A program made the position numbers and the translations under genes. The notes below the pieces were generated by a model that was given only the letters and a program-made list of their open reading frames with translations, ran no database searches and was not told where the DNA came from. 64,000 nucleotides of DNA from Calditrichales bacterium MX18-03 (GTDB lineage: Bacteria > Bacillota > Clostridia > Lutisporales > Lutisporaceae), in contig JAJGRE010000001.1 in NCBI GenBank assembly GCA_021083345.1, forward strand, positions 186,001 to 250,000, in the 5' to 3' direction. Of the stretch, positions 49,696 through 59,411 are shown piece after piece; the stretch's first letter is position 1; each line of letters starts with the position of its first letter.

Positions 49696-49720
49696 TGATA
49701 CACCCCCTATAGCCTTCTCT

Positions 49721-50086
49721 CTATTTTTCTTTGATATGAACCAATCCCTGATCAAATATCTGCTTGATATGCTCATCATCCAGGGAGTAATAAACGACTT
49801 TCCCATCTTTCCTGTGCTTCACCAGTCTGGTCTGCTTCAATACCCTCAGCTGATGAGATATGGCCGACTGGTTCATATCAAGCAATGCAGCAATATCGCA
49901 CACGCACATTTCAGATTCAAACAATGCACAAAGGATCTTGATCCTGGTGGTATCTCCGAATACTTTAAAAAGCTCGGCAAGATCATAAAGCGTTTCTTCA
50001 TCAGGCATCGTATCCCTTACTTTGCTAATGACTTCTTCATGAATCACCGAGCAGCTGCAGCTCTCTATATTCGTTCTCGTTTCCAT
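49721..50086 (-). CDS. cadC: ArsR/SmtB-family metal repressor, CadC type
   Basis: A 121-residue winged-helix repressor that releases DNA on metal binding. It has both parts of the CadC alpha3N metal site: an N-terminal CSC (residues 10-12) and CVC in the third helix (SEMCVCDIAALL). DNA-reading helix: NQSAISHQLRVLKQ. It precedes cadA and its operator overlaps the promoter. Metal selectivity for Cd/Pb/Zn is inferred from these ligands. Confidence 0.93.
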   Translation of the reverse strand: METRTNIESCSCSVIHEEVISKVRDTMPDEETLYDLAELFKVFGDTTRIKILCALFESEMCVCDIAALLDMNQSAISHQLRVLKQTRLVKHRKDGKVVYYSLDDEHIKQIFDQGLVHIKEK

Positions 50087-50107
50087 GCTTTCCTCCTGTT
50101 AATTCAT

Positions 50108-50145
50108 CATATGCTTATATGTTCATATGTTCCATTATTATTATA
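50108..50145 (-). promoter_or_regulatory. Promoter/operator of cadC-cadA
   Basis: A TATAAT (plus 50140-50145, minus strand) precedes CATATG-N10-CATATG (50108-50129), an inverted repeat with the ATATGAACATAT half-site typical of ArsR/SmtB operators, immediately before the cadC ribosome binding site. Confidence 0.65.
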
Positions 50146-50337
50146 TTCCCATTCTATTTCCTAGTCAATATATAATAATTCAGCCATAAATTACATTGAG
50201 TAAAAAAATGAAAGCTTCCCAAAATAATAGTACATCATGATAAAGTGCACAAACCAAGGTAAAGCAACAAGCTGAGGCGTGTAATCCCAACTACATGTAG
50301 CTGAAACGTACATAAATACAATAGGAGGTGAAAACAA

Positions 50338-50556
50338 ATGGCAAGAAATACAGGATCAAACAGGACATTAGTGCCGGAAGCTAAAGCAGGATTGGATCGG
50401 TTCAAATGGGAAGTATCCAGAGAGGTCGGCGTTAATCTGACCGAAGGCTATAATGGTGATATCAAGGCAAAGGACGCAGGCAAAATCGGCGGACAAATGG
50501 TCAAGAAACTCATTGAAATCGCTGAACGGAATCTGGCCGGCGGTACACGTTTCTAA
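50338..50556 (+). CDS. Alpha/beta-type small acid-soluble spore protein
   Basis: A 72-residue SASP that coats spore DNA and protects it from UV and hydrolysis. Typical segments: LVPEAKAGLDRFKWEVSREVGV, containing the GPR protease cleavage region (the usual YEIAxEFGV appears as WEVSREVGV), GYNGDIKAKDAGKIGGQMVKKLIE and the ending. Strong GGAGGTG before the ATG. A sigma-G promoter is expected, but I could not identify one with confidence. Shows that the organism makes spores. Confidence 0.95.
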   Translation: MARNTGSNRTLVPEAKAGLDRFKWEVSREVGVNLTEGYNGDIKAKDAGKIGGQMVKKLIEIAERNLAGGTRF

Positions 50557-50564
50557 AACGAAGA

Positions 50565-50588
50565 GGGCTGCAGCGCAGCCCCCTTTTT
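50565..50588 (+). terminator. Terminator after the SASP gene
   Basis: GGGCTGC (50565-50571) pairs with GCAGCCC (50575-50581), then CCTTTTT. The stop codon of the convergent efflux adaptor gene lies inside the T-run. Confidence 0.88.
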
Positions 50589-51822
50589 ACATGATTTTTG
50601 TTCCTTCAGCCAGTTTTTCATCGGGACTCAGTATGACCTCATCCCCTTCCTTCAAACCCTCCAGTACTTCCACTTGCTCGTCGCTTTCCAGCCCTTTCCT
50701 GATTTCCCGCAAGCGAGCTATGCCGCCTTCATTGACAAAGACTTGGACTTTGTCCTGATAGTCGAAAACAGCGCTCTCATGAATCAGCAGGGTACCTTTA
50801 CTGCTTGCAGTAATAACCTTTATATCCAGGTCATAACCCGGTCTCAGATCCGATCCGCCATTTTCAAAATTGATTTCAACCTTAACCCTTTTTTGCTGGA
50901 TACCCAAGTCCGACTGCTTTTCGAAGGCTTTGGGATAAATCATGCGGACCTTCCCGACGACACCCCTCACATTCAAGTCTTCATTATCGATCAGGACGGA
51001 AGAGCCGATAGTAATAGCCCCGATATCCTCTATCAGAATGTCGCTTTCCAGATAGAGATCCTTATTGCTGCCCCCCAATTCAAAAAGCTGCATACCGGGC
51101 TGAACGAAGCTGCCGGGTTCTATCGTTCTGGCCATGACGATGCCGTCCATTGGGGCTTTAATGGTCATATCCTTCAGCTGTTTTTTCAGCACCTCGATCT
51201 GAGCCTTTATGCCTGCCAGCTGAGCCTCATATTGCTTACCCGCATAAATGGAGTTGTCCTTCTGAATCAGCGCCAGGTTAGATTTTGATGTTTCAAGACC
51301 CGTTTCCGCTGCTGAAAGCAGGGAAAGCTTGCTTTGGTAAGTATCCAGGCTGATGATACCGCTTTCGTAAAGGACCTTGTGATTATCTGCAACTCTTTTG
51401 GCTTCATTATAGGCAGCTTCTGCAGCTTTAACCAGCGTCGTCAGTTTATTGATCTCTTCCTGCTCTACCGGCTTTCTGGCTTGCTCGTATACGGCAGAAG
51501 CAGTCAACCGCTGAGCTTCCAATACCCGGATCTGCAGCAATATATCCATTTCGTCCAGCTTCACCAGTACATCCCCGGCCTTGACCGAAGCGCCGACTTC
51601 AGCGCAAACCTCCCTGACACGGCCTCCCTGAGCCGAATAGACAGAAGCCTGATCTTCCATCCTCACCACAGCAGTCTCCTCAACGTACTTGTGTATGTCG
51701 CCTCTTATAACCTTGTCAAGTTCAACGTCAACCGCCTTGCTACCCGACATTCTGATGCCGTAAGCTGCTGCTGCCAGCACCGCCAGAACAAGAACGAACC
51801 CTATTATCCTCTTCTTCTTCAT
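50587..51822 (-). CDS. Efflux membrane-fusion/adaptor protein (HlyD/MacA-like)
   Basis: A 411-residue adaptor with one N-terminal membrane anchor (residues 5-22), split barrel-sandwich (lipoyl-like) domain (VYSAQGGRVREVCAEVGASVKAGDVLVKLD start and KAPMDGIVMARTIEPGSFV), a long coiled-coil hairpin (about 95-200) and beta-barrel domains. It follows the FtsX-type permease gene by 12 bases and completes the TetR-ATPase-permease-adaptor operon. In Gram-positives such proteins assist export of peptides, lipids or drugs. Confidence 0.9.
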   Translation of the reverse strand: MKKKRIIGFVLVLAVLAAAAYGIRMSGSKAVDVELDKVIRGDIHKYVEETAVVRMEDQASVYSAQGGRVREVCAEVGASVKAGDVLVKLDEMDILLQIRVLEAQRLTASAVYEQARKPVEQEEINKLTTLVKAAEAAYNEAKRVADNHKVLYESGIISLDTYQSKLSLLSAAETGLETSKSNLALIQKDNSIYAGKQYEAQLAGIKAQIEVLKKQLKDMTIKAPMDGIVMARTIEPGSFVQPGMQLFELGGSNKDLYLESDILIEDIGAITIGSSVLIDNEDLNVRGVVGKVRMIYPKAFEKQSDLGIQQKRVKVEINFENGGSDLRPGYDLDIKVITASSKGTLLIHESAVFDYQDKVQVFVNEGGIARLREIRKGLESDEQVEVLEGLKEGDEVILSPDEKLAEGTKIM

Positions 51823-51834
51823 TTCAACCCCTCC

Positions 51835-54186
51835 TTAAGAAATCCTGCTTTTCAGTGCATCTATGAAATTCATTGTATATATTTTTCTTCTGGCAGCCAA
51901 CTGTGCTATGACAACGAAAAAGATTGTAGCTGCCGCTGCATTGATAAAGATACTAGGCGCAATGATCTTTGGAAAAGTGATAATATCCGTGCTGAAAGCA
52001 TTTATAATACCGTTTATCATACCCAAGCCTATCGGCATGCCAACCAGTATGGCGATGAAAGTCATCACGAAGTTTTCCCTGTTGACCATCCTGAATATAT
52101 CCTTCTTGTCAAAGCCCATCACCCGGAGTGATGCAAACTCCATGTTCCGCTCTGCAATTCCGATGATGGTGGCATTGTAAATGATGGCAAAACCCAAAAT
52201 CCCTCCGAATACCAAGTAAAACACAATAGCAACGTACATGGTGTCCAGGTACTCCATGAAGGAATTTTTCATATCGGCAACAGAGTTAACAGCCGAAATA
52301 TTATAGACGTCCTTCAGCTTTTCCTTGACCTCATCCTGGGATTTCATGCTGACGCCGGTAATCATCTGCTGATCTGCCAGCAGTTCTTGCATGGCCTCGA
52401 TATCCATATAAGCATTCGCCCCCAGGTATTGTTTGATGACATCGCTTACCGTGATGACAATGTCGTCTTTTCCCGGTACAAAATTCTTTATGGTAATGCG
52501 GTCTCCTTTTTTTACTTGCAGCGTTTTTGACAATGCCTCTGTAATAAAGAAACCCTTTTCAGGCAGCGTCACTTTTACATCCTGACTGTTCCGGAATTCA
52601 TAGAGTCGGGTGCTGCGCGGCAAGCCGATGACGCCGGTGGTTTTTTCCCGCCAACCGTTTTTCAGCTCAAAAGGAAACTTCAGCTCGGGCTCCATAATGC
52701 TCGCATCGATCAGATGGCTTAAATCCTTGATGACTTGCTTGTTCATGGGACGGGAGAACTCGATGGTGTAATCCATTTTCTGATACTGCCCGAACTGCAA
52801 TTCAAAGATATCGGTAAAAGCTTCCGCTTCAAAGAGCGGAACGGTATTAATGGCATAAGCCAGGGCCAGACCCAGGACCAGGAAAGCAAAACGCCTCTTG
52901 TTCCGCATAATGTTCCGGATCACCATTTTCCAGCTGAAAGCAACCCGGCGCCATAAGAAAACGATCCGCTCCAGGAGGATCCGCTTTCCTGATTTGGGCG
53001 CCTCCGGCCTCATGGAATCAGCCGGCATGATCCGGAGCACCGACCGTGCCCCTATGAGCCCGGATAAGATGCAAAAGACACTGGTCAATATTAAGGCACT
53101 GATAATAAACCCATAATATATGCCGATTCGGATAAGCGGAATATTGAAATAGACGGCAAACAGCTGGCTGAACGGACCGGCTAGAAGGAGGCCGCCGGTA
53201 ATTCCGATAAAGGATCCTATCATACCGATTGCAAGTACGTACTTTGTATAGTGGGACATAATGCTCAGATTGCTGTAGCCCAGTGCCTTCAGTACGCCGA
53301 TAGCCATTCTGTCATTCTGTACGATCCTTGAAAGCATGATGGATATGATGATAGCACCCACTGAGAGAAACATGACAGGCAGGATGGTCGCCATCTTTTC
53401 TACCCCATCCATTTTCTGAATCAGTACGTTGTGGCTTAATTGATCTTTTCTTTCAATCATTCTCTTGACGCCGTATTTATCCAGCTTTTTTTCAAGACGG
53501 TCTATGACATCATCCATTTTGCTTTCATCTTCCACAATGACCAGCAGTTCGTTATAACTGCCGCCATAGCCTGAAACCGATTGTGCGAATTCCTCACTGA
53601 CAAAAGCGACGCCGAATTTTTCAGGTACAGGCATGATAGCCTGCTCGTTTTCCATCAGGTAGATAAACTCTGAGCTGGCTGCAATACCGGAAACAGAGAG
53701 TTCATGAACCCTGCCGTTGATCTTTGGCGAAAGCTTATCGCCAGGCCCGATATTCCTGGCTTTTGCAAACTGCTCCAACAGGAAGGCATTGTCAATGCCC
53801 AGTTTTGCACGCTTACCGCTTAAGCGGTACAATATATTGATCTTTTCCTCGTCCGGTGGAATGGAAATCAGGCGGATATTGACCCTCTCGTCTTTATTTT
53901 CAACCTGAAGCGGCACATCAAAGCTGACACGTCCCTGAACCGTTTTGACGCCTTCTATGGTCAGCAGCTCAGATAAAGCCCCCTTGGGAATCTTAACAAG
54001 CTGTATATGAATATCATTCAGATTAGTCAGCGCATAATAGTTGTCAACCGCACTCCTGATATTGATGCTGGTTACGTTGAACAGCATATAGATTAAAAGC
54101 GCAACTGCAACGATGACAACAACGGAGATAAACTGGCCCTTGGAGTGCTTGATCATGCGCAGCAGGCGTATATCCAGCTTCTTCAT
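51835..54186 (-). CDS. FtsX-family ABC transporter permease, large
   Basis: A 783-residue permease with two FtsX halves. One N-terminal helix (IKHSKGQFISVVVIVAVALL) precedes an extracytoplasmic domain of about 230 residues. Then come three helices (about 265-380), a connecting region (RIVFLWRRVAFSWKMVIRNIMRNKRR), a second extracytoplasmic domain and three terminal helices. This layout fits lipid- or peptide-acting, MacB/Lol-related exporters. The start ATG 54186 overlaps the ATPase stop by one base; GTG 54192 is an alternative. Confidence 0.9.
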   Translation of the reverse strand: MKKLDIRLLRMIKHSKGQFISVVVIVAVALLIYMLFNVTSINIRSAVDNYYALTNLNDIHIQLVKIPKGALSELLTIEGVKTVQGRVSFDVPLQVENKDERVNIRLISIPPDEEKINILYRLSGKRAKLGIDNAFLLEQFAKARNIGPGDKLSPKINGRVHELSVSGIAASSEFIYLMENEQAIMPVPEKFGVAFVSEEFAQSVSGYGGSYNELLVIVEDESKMDDVIDRLEKKLDKYGVKRMIERKDQLSHNVLIQKMDGVEKMATILPVMFLSVGAIIISIMLSRIVQNDRMAIGVLKALGYSNLSIMSHYTKYVLAIGMIGSFIGITGGLLLAGPFSQLFAVYFNIPLIRIGIYYGFIISALILTSVFCILSGLIGARSVLRIMPADSMRPEAPKSGKRILLERIVFLWRRVAFSWKMVIRNIMRNKRRFAFLVLGLALAYAINTVPLFEAEAFTDIFELQFGQYQKMDYTIEFSRPMNKQVIKDLSHLIDASIMEPELKFPFELKNGWREKTTGVIGLPRSTRLYEFRNSQDVKVTLPEKGFFITEALSKTLQVKKGDRITIKNFVPGKDDIVITVSDVIKQYLGANAYMDIEAMQELLADQQMITGVSMKSQDEVKEKLKDVYNISAVNSVADMKNSFMEYLDTMYVAIVFYLVFGGILGFAIIYNATIIGIAERNMEFASLRVMGFDKKDIFRMVNRENFVMTFIAILVGMPIGLGMINGIINAFSTDIITFPKIIAPSIFINAAAATIFFVVIAQLAARRKIYTMNFIDALKSRIS

Positions 54187-54893
54187 TACCACTCAATCCT
54201 TTCAGGCGGAATCGGGTTCTGGTTGACTTTGATCTCGACGATCTTTCCGCTCCGCATTTTGATGACCCGGTCTCCCATGTCGCCAATGGCCATATTATGG
54301 GTAATGATGACCACTGTCTTATTAAAGGTCTTATTGATTTTATGAAGCAGCTCAAGGATCAGAATCCCTGTCTGAAAATCCAAAGCACCGGTCGGTTCAT
54401 CACAGAGCAGCAGAAGCGGATTCTTTGCTACCGCTCTTGCAATGGCCACACGCTGCTGCTCACCGCCGCTCATCTGAGAGGGAAAATAGTCCTTACGGTC
54501 TCCCAGCCCGACTTCAGCCATCACGTCGTCAATATTCAAGGCCCCCTTGCAAATCTCTGTGGCAAGCTCCACGTTTTCACGAGCTGTCAGATTCGCCATG
54601 AGATTGTAGAACTGAAAGACAAATCCCACCTTTTCACGCCGGTAGGCAGTCAGCTTTCTGTCGTTATATCCGGTTATTTCTTCATCCTTGACCAGGATGC
54701 GTCCTTCTGTGGGAAGGTCCATACCGCCCATGATATTGAGCAGCGTACTCTTTCCTGAGCCGCTGGGACCCAGTATGACGACAAACTCGCCTTCATACAG
54801 CTCGAAATCTGCGTTTTGCAGTGCATTGACAGATACCTCCCCCATCTGGTAGCTCTTGCTCACATTTTCAACTTTCATCAACACTTGCTGCAT
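54186..54893 (-). CDS. ABC transporter ATP-binding protein (MacB/LolD type)
   Basis: A 235-residue ATPase with Walker [14 protein letters not shown]-loop VFQFYNL, signature [14 protein letters not shown], Walker [13 protein letters not shown] and H-loop IITHN. The [11 protein letters not shown] and [13 protein letters not shown] patterns place it with the MacB/LolD/FtsE group that pairs with FtsX-type permeases. ATG 54893 behind AGGAGGG; it overlaps the tetR end by 26 bases, so the repressor and transporter are co-translated. Confidence 0.95.
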   Translation of the reverse strand: MQQVLMKVENVSKSYQMGEVSVNALQNADFELYEGEFVVILGPSGSGKSTLLNIMGGMDLPTEGRILVKDEEITGYNDRKLTAYRREKVGFVFQFYNLMANLTARENVELATEICKGALNIDDVMAEVGLGDRKDYFPSQMSGGEQQRVAIARAVAKNPLLLLCDEPTGALDFQTGILILELLHKINKTFNKTVVIITHNMAIGDMGDRVIKMRSGKIVEIKVNQNPIPPERIEW

Positions 54894-55515
54894 CTTGGCT
54901 TCCCTCCTTATCCTGTAATTCGCTTTCAGCCTTGACCGGGGTAACCCCGCCTAGCAGACCATATTTCACAAAATCAAACAGCTTTTCATAAAACCACTGC
55001 CTGCTGCTTTCCTCATTCATATACTCCGATCTCATGAAAACCAAGGGAAGGTTCAAAAGAAGAACAGACACAAATTCAACGTCCACCGGCCGGATTTCCC
55101 CTTTTTGTATACCGTCCTCCAGAATATACCGCCACATTTTCAATGAGTTTTCCTGTTTCATTTCTTTGATCTTTTCCATCAGGTAAGGCCGCTCGATGAT
55201 TTCTGCGGCAAGATCAGAAGGCAATTGCTTCGAAAGCGTTGTGATGTATTGGTACAAGCTTTCGATTTTATCCAGCGTATGCTCCTTTTTATTCAGCATA
55301 TCCATAATGATGACGGTGTGAATGCTTGACATCCGACCCATAACAGCAAGGAAAAGCTCATCCTTTGAAGGAAAATACTTATAAATCGTCATCTTGCTGA
55401 TACCTGCTTCACCAGCTATCTGATCCATGGATACCCTGCTGTAGCCATACTGCATAAACAACTCCTCTGCCTTTTCCAGCAGCCTGCTCATTTTTTTCTC
55501 GCGCTGTCCTGCCAC
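54868..55515 (-). CDS. TetR/AcrR-family repressor
   Basis: A 215-residue regulator with the TetR N-terminal helix-turn-helix (EKAEELFMQYGYSRVSMDQIAGEAGISKMTIYKYFPSK pattern: GxSKMTIYKYF) and an all-helical ligand domain. I start it at GTG 55515, nine bases after AGGAG; ATG 55524 has no spacing to that site. First gene of the first efflux operon, and presumably represses it. An inverted repeat 38 bases upstream is a candidate operator. Confidence 0.92.
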   Translation of the reverse strand: MAGQREKKMSRLLEKAEELFMQYGYSRVSMDQIAGEAGISKMTIYKYFPSKDELFLAVMGRMSSIHTVIIMDMLNKKEHTLDKIESLYQYITTLSKQLPSDLAAEIIERPYLMEKIKEMKQENSLKMWRYILEDGIQKGEIRPVDVEFVSVLLLNLPLVFMRSEYMNEESSRQWFYEKLFDFVKYGLLGGVTPVKAESELQDKEGSQDAASVDES

Positions 55516-55552
55516 ATGTATCATCTCCTTCAGTATCGAGAGTTTGTACTTT

Positions 55553-55569
55553 TATACTGTTTGAGTATA
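55553..55569. promoter_or_regulatory. Candidate TetR operator
   Basis: TATACT-N5-AGTATA inverted repeat upstream of the tetR-type gene in an AT-rich promoter region with additional AGTAT words. Confidence 0.5.
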
Positions 55570-55601
55570 ATATTATTATAATTGATTATTCAAAGGATTT
55601 C

Positions 55602-55654
55602 AAAAATGAAAAAGCATCTGATTTCTCCTTATTTGGAGTATCACATGCTTTTTC
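55602..55654 (-). terminator. Terminator of the second efflux operon
   Basis: GAAAAAGCAT (55608-55617) pairs with ATGCTTTTTC (55645-55654), with an inner CTCC/GGAG pairing. On the minus strand a T5 run follows. Confidence 0.75.
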
Positions 55655-55684
55655 ATCTGACTTTCGCCCTTTATATCCTCAAAT

Positions 55685-56863
55685 CTATTCCGCCCTCAGT
55701 GCTTCTATCGGATTCATGCTGGCCGCCTTATAGGCCGGAAAAAGACCGAAAAGCACGCCGATAATCAGAGATATGCCAAAAGACAGCAGAATCCAGGGGA
55801 TTGAATAGACCTCCGGAACGATATCCATGATGCCAATGACAAAACGGATCACTGAAACACCGACGGCGACACCCAGTAAGCCGCCGATGCCAGTTACGAT
55901 AACGGCTTCAATCAGAAACTGCACCATGATGTTTCTTTTCTTGGCTCCTATTGCCTTTCGAATACCGATTTCCCTTGTCCTTTCAGTAACGGATACCAGC
56001 ATGATATTCATGATTCCGATACCGCCGACAATCAGCGATATCGCCGCTATGCCCGCCAGCACCACCGTCATGGTGCCGGTCACATTATTCAGCGTCGACA
56101 GCATCTGTGCCTGGTTGAACACCCTGAAGGTGCTGGTATCCTTGTAGATCTTCTCTAGGAAGCTGTTCAGCTTGCTCATGACACTGTCAACCGCCTCCGG
56201 CGTTGCCGCCTGTACGGCGAAGTTGCGGATGACCGTCGCCCTTCCCAGCCTTTGGGCGACTGTAACCGGGATGATGACCTGATCATCCTGGGAGTCTGTC
56301 TGACCGTTCTCCTTTTCCTCCAGTATGCCCACCACCTTGAATACCTGCCCGTTGATCTTAACGGACTGCCCGATCGGGTCGGCATCCTCGAACAATTCAT
56401 TGACCACAGCGGTTCCCAGGACTGCCACCTTCTGCATATAATCCACATCCAGCTGCAGCAGGAACCGGCCTGCCTGCACATGGACATTCCGGATCGTCTC
56501 ATATTCGGGACTGGTACCATTGATGGAAGTCTCGGTGTTCTTTGTCCCGTGCTTGACCGTCATGGCAGCGTTGACCTGGGGTGCAACTGCAGTGATCTCT
56601 TCACTGTTTTCAGCTGCAAAAGCAGCCAGGTCCTCATAGGTCACGTTCCTGTTGCTGTTTCTGCCCGTTATGGATATCTGAATCAAATTGGTGCCCATTC
56701 CCTGAATGGTATCCGTGATGCTTTTGGTACTGCCCTGAGCAAAGCCCACCGCCGCAATGACGGAGCCCACTCCAATGATGACGCCCAACATGGTCAGAAA
56801 AGACCTCACTTTATTGCTGCGGATGCTTTTGACGGCCATCTTGTAAGCCTGCAGAAAACCCAT
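55685..56863 (-). CDS. MacB-like ABC transporter permease
   Basis: A 392-residue permease: N-terminal helix within ALKSIRSNKVRSFLTMLGVIIGVGSVIAA-type motif (here KSIRSNKVRSFLTMLG), a periplasmic-core-domain-like extracellular segment (about 45-265) and three C-terminal helices in an FtsX domain with VTERTREIGIRKAIGAKKRNI. This is the four-helix MacB topology with ATPase encoded separately. It follows the ATPase gene with no gap. Confidence 0.94.
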   Translation of the reverse strand: MGFLQAYKMAVKSIRSNKVRSFLTMLGVIIGVGSVIAAVGFAQGSTKSITDTIQGMGTNLIQISITGRNSNRNVTYEDLAAFAAENSEEITAVAPQVNAAMTVKHGTKNTETSINGTSPEYETIRNVHVQAGRFLLQLDVDYMQKVAVLGTAVVNELFEDADPIGQSVKINGQVFKVVGILEEKENGQTDSQDDQVIIPVTVAQRLGRATVIRNFAVQAATPEAVDSVMSKLNSFLEKIYKDTSTFRVFNQAQMLSTLNNVTGTMTVVLAGIAAISLIVGGIGIMNIMLVSVTERTREIGIRKAIGAKKRNIMVQFLIEAVIVTGIGGLLGVAVGVSVIRFVIGIMDIVPEVYSIPWILLSFGISLIIGVLFGLFPAYKAASMNPIEALRAE

Positions 56864-57541
56864 CTAAACCACCGCCCTATCATCACAGATTTTACCATCC
56901 TGTATTCGGATCATTCTTTTGGCCTGCATTGCTACTTCCTTGTCATGGGTAATCAGCACGATGGTATTGCCTTTCACATGCAGCTCTTTCAGCATCCTCA
57001 TGATGTCCGCACCGGATTTTGTGTCCAGATTCCCGGTGGGTTCATCAGCCAATATGATGGGTGGCTTTGAAACCAACGCCCTGGCAATCGCCACGCGCTG
57101 CTGCTGCCCCCCCGAAAGCTCTGAGGGCCTGTGAAACAGGCGGTCACCCAGACCTACCAGTTCCAGCGCTTCAGCTGCCCTCTCCATCCGTTCCCTAGCG
57201 TGGATGCCCTGGTAAATCAGCGGCAGCTCTACGTTTTCCAATGCATTCAGCTTCTGAAGCAGATTAAATCCCTGAAAGATGAAGCCAATCTTGAAGTTGC
57301 GGATGTCCGCCAGCTGATTATCATTCATGCTGCTGACCTCCATACCGTCCAGTAAATACCGGCCGGAGGTAGGGGTATCCAGACAGCCGATCATATTCAT
57401 CAAAGTAGACTTACCGGAGCCGGAGGGTCCAACAACGGCCACGAACTCATGGGCATCAACCCGGAGGCTGACATGATCCAGTGCCCGCACCTCAATGTCA
57501 CCCATCCGGTAGACCTTGCACATGTCTTCTATGTGTATCAT
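56864..57541 (-). CDS. MacB-like ABC transporter ATP-binding protein
   Basis: A 225-residue ATPase: Walker [14 protein letters not shown]-loop FIFQGFNLL, signature [14 protein letters not shown], Walker [13 protein letters not shown] and H-loop LITHD. Start ATG 57541 behind AGGAGGGG; longer in-frame starts lack a site. Partner of the downstream permease and the upstream adaptor. Confidence 0.95.
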   Translation of the reverse strand: MIHIEDMCKVYRMGDIEVRALDHVSLRVDAHEFVAVVGPSGSGKSTLMNMIGCLDTPTSGRYLLDGMEVSSMNDNQLADIRNFKIGFIFQGFNLLQKLNALENVELPLIYQGIHARERMERAAEALELVGLGDRLFHRPSELSGGQQQRVAIARALVSKPPIILADEPTGNLDTKSGADIMRMLKELHVKGNTIVLITHDKEVAMQAKRMIRIQDGKICDDRAVV

Positions 57542-57551
57542 AAAACCCCTC

Positions 57552-59345
57552 CTAGTTCCTTCTGAAGGTTCCACCGCCGCCCATAGGCACTGCCATTCCG
57601 CCGGCGGGCATACGCTGCGTAGCATTCTGACTGCCGGAGACAGGTGGCAGGAGGATGATGTCTCCCTCCTTCAGGCCGCTTATGATTTCGAAATGATCCT
57701 CATTGTGAATACCCGTTTCCACCGGTCTCATCTCGGCATTCTCATAATATTTCTGCAGCTCCGGGTTCATTGTGCCGGCTGCGGCCATATTCCTTCGGTT
57801 CTGTCTGTTTTCACCGGTACCTGACCCGTTTCCTCCGCTGCTGCTATTTTCACCGGTTTTGCTGCCGGTCTGTTGATCCTGTGTATTACCGCTCTCCTTC
57901 TTCACCCACACAAAGTTTCTCTGTCCCCTTTTCTGTACACCCTGTATGGGTACATAAAGCGTATTCTCTTTGCTGTCGATCAGGATCTCAGCGTTTGCAT
58001 TCATTCCGCCCTTCAGCTTTTCGGTCTCACTGATCAGAATAGTCACCGGATAGGTCGTCACACCATTGCTGGAGGTTCCTTCAATGGCAATTTTACTGAC
58101 TGTCCCCTTAATAGGCTTTGCGTTCGTCTCAGGCAAGGCATCTACCGTCACATTGGCCGTCTGCCCCACAGCCAGCTTGGCAATGTCCAGCTCATCCACC
58201 GGTACATCGAACTCCATGCTGCTGTAGTTTGCTACGCTGCATACCAGATCTCCCGCCTTGACGGTTACCCCTGGCTTCAGATCCTCCATAAAAAGCGTGC
58301 CGTCTATGGGGGCGTAAATTTTGTAGTAGGCCAGCTGCTTGAGGGCAGAGCTTAGCTGATTCTGCAGATCTTCAATCTGCAGGGCATTGGTTTCCCGAAC
58401 CAGCTGAAGCTCATCGTTATCAATTTCTGCCACCACTGTCCCTTTGCCGATAAACTGACCTATTGTAACCTTGATGCTTCTGACCGTTCCCCCGGTGCCT
58501 GATTTCACAGTGATGCTGTCATAGTAAGCCAGCGTCCCGCTTTCAGAGCTGCGCAGCCTGTTACCCGATGCCACTATCTCTGCATTTGCAACCATGCCTT
58601 CCGTCAATAAGCCTGCATTATTGATCAGTATTTCAACGTTATAGGTCTCAACGCCGTTCTCACCGGTATACTTGGGTTCGCTGATGCTTGAAACGGTGCC
58701 TTGAACGTTATGGAGCTCCTCCTTGGCGGTATCAAATGCATTAACCGACACGGCCTGCCCTTTTTGGAGCAGCTTCCGGTATGTATTGCTGAAAGGCACC
58801 AACAGCCTCAGCTTTGACTTATCCACGATGGTCAGGAGTGCAGCGTTGCTGCCGATGTTATCACCTTCTTTTACCAGCAGTTCCGTTACTTCTCCGCTGA
58901 TAGGCGCAAGGACCGTGCCGTTTTCCAGGTCCTTGGCATTGTCTTCCTGCTGAAGACGTGCTTGTGCGATACTGTTTTCCAGTTTCTTCACTTCGATAAT
59001 GGCAGCCTCGTCGTCAAGCTCCATAATGAGATCCCCGGCTTTTAAGCTGTCTCCATCCTTTACATTGACTTTGCGGATGATGCCGTTCACGTTGGAGGTC
59101 AGATCATACCGGCTGGATGCCACCACTGATCCGGAGCCTTTGACGGCAATAGACAGGCTGCCCCTCTGTACGGCGGCAGTCTGTTGTCGGATCGCCCCTT
59201 TTACATCCTTTTGTGCCCTGAAATAATAAAATCCGAAAGCGGCTGCTGCAGCAATGAAAATGAACAAGCCTGCAAAAACCAAGGCTTTCCGCCGCTTTCC
59301 GGTACTCATCCTGATTTTTTTATCCAATACGGTATTTGGGTCCAA
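57552..59345 (-). CDS. Efflux adaptor with two tandem membrane-fusion modules
   Basis: A 597-residue, membrane-anchored adaptor (helix about 19-42). It is longer than the 350-450 residues usual for MacA-like proteins because the barrel-sandwich/beta-barrel unit appears twice: first SVVASSRYDLTSNVNGIIRK to VVASGNRLR, then SITVKSGTGGTVRSIKVTIG to NAEILIDSKE. Each unit has a GDLIMELDDE / GTVVAEIDNDE half-lipoyl motif. The C-terminal region has a low-complexity Ser/Gly/Asn insert (about 500-530) and a Gly/Met-rich tail. TTG start behind AAGGAGGAG. Confidence 0.9.
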   Translation of the reverse strand: MDPNTVLDKKIRMSTGKRRKALVFAGLFIFIAAAAAFGFYYFRAQKDVKGAIRQQTAAVQRGSLSIAVKGSGSVVASSRYDLTSNVNGIIRKVNVKDGDSLKAGDLIMELDDEAAIIEVKKLENSIAQARLQQEDNAKDLENGTVLAPISGEVTELLVKEGDNIGSNAALLTIVDKSKLRLLVPFSNTYRKLLQKGQAVSVNAFDTAKEELHNVQGTVSSISEPKYTGENGVETYNVEILINNAGLLTEGMVANAEIVASGNRLRSSESGTLAYYDSITVKSGTGGTVRSIKVTIGQFIGKGTVVAEIDNDELQLVRETNALQIEDLQNQLSSALKQLAYYKIYAPIDGTLFMEDLKPGVTVKAGDLVCSVANYSSMEFDVPVDELDIAKLAVGQTANVTVDALPETNAKPIKGTVSKIAIEGTSSNGVTTYPVTILISETEKLKGGMNANAEILIDSKENTLYVPIQGVQKRGQRNFVWVKKESGNTQDQQTGSKTGENSSSGGNGSGTGENRQNRRNMAAAGTMNPELQKYYENAEMRPVETGIHNEDHFEIISGLKEGDIILLPPVSGSQNATQRMPAGGMAVPMGGGGTFRRN

Positions 59346-59411
59346 TTGCCTCTCCTCCTTGAACTTATTGACAGGTCATCTATAACCCTATACAACACTA
59401 TCTTATTTCAT

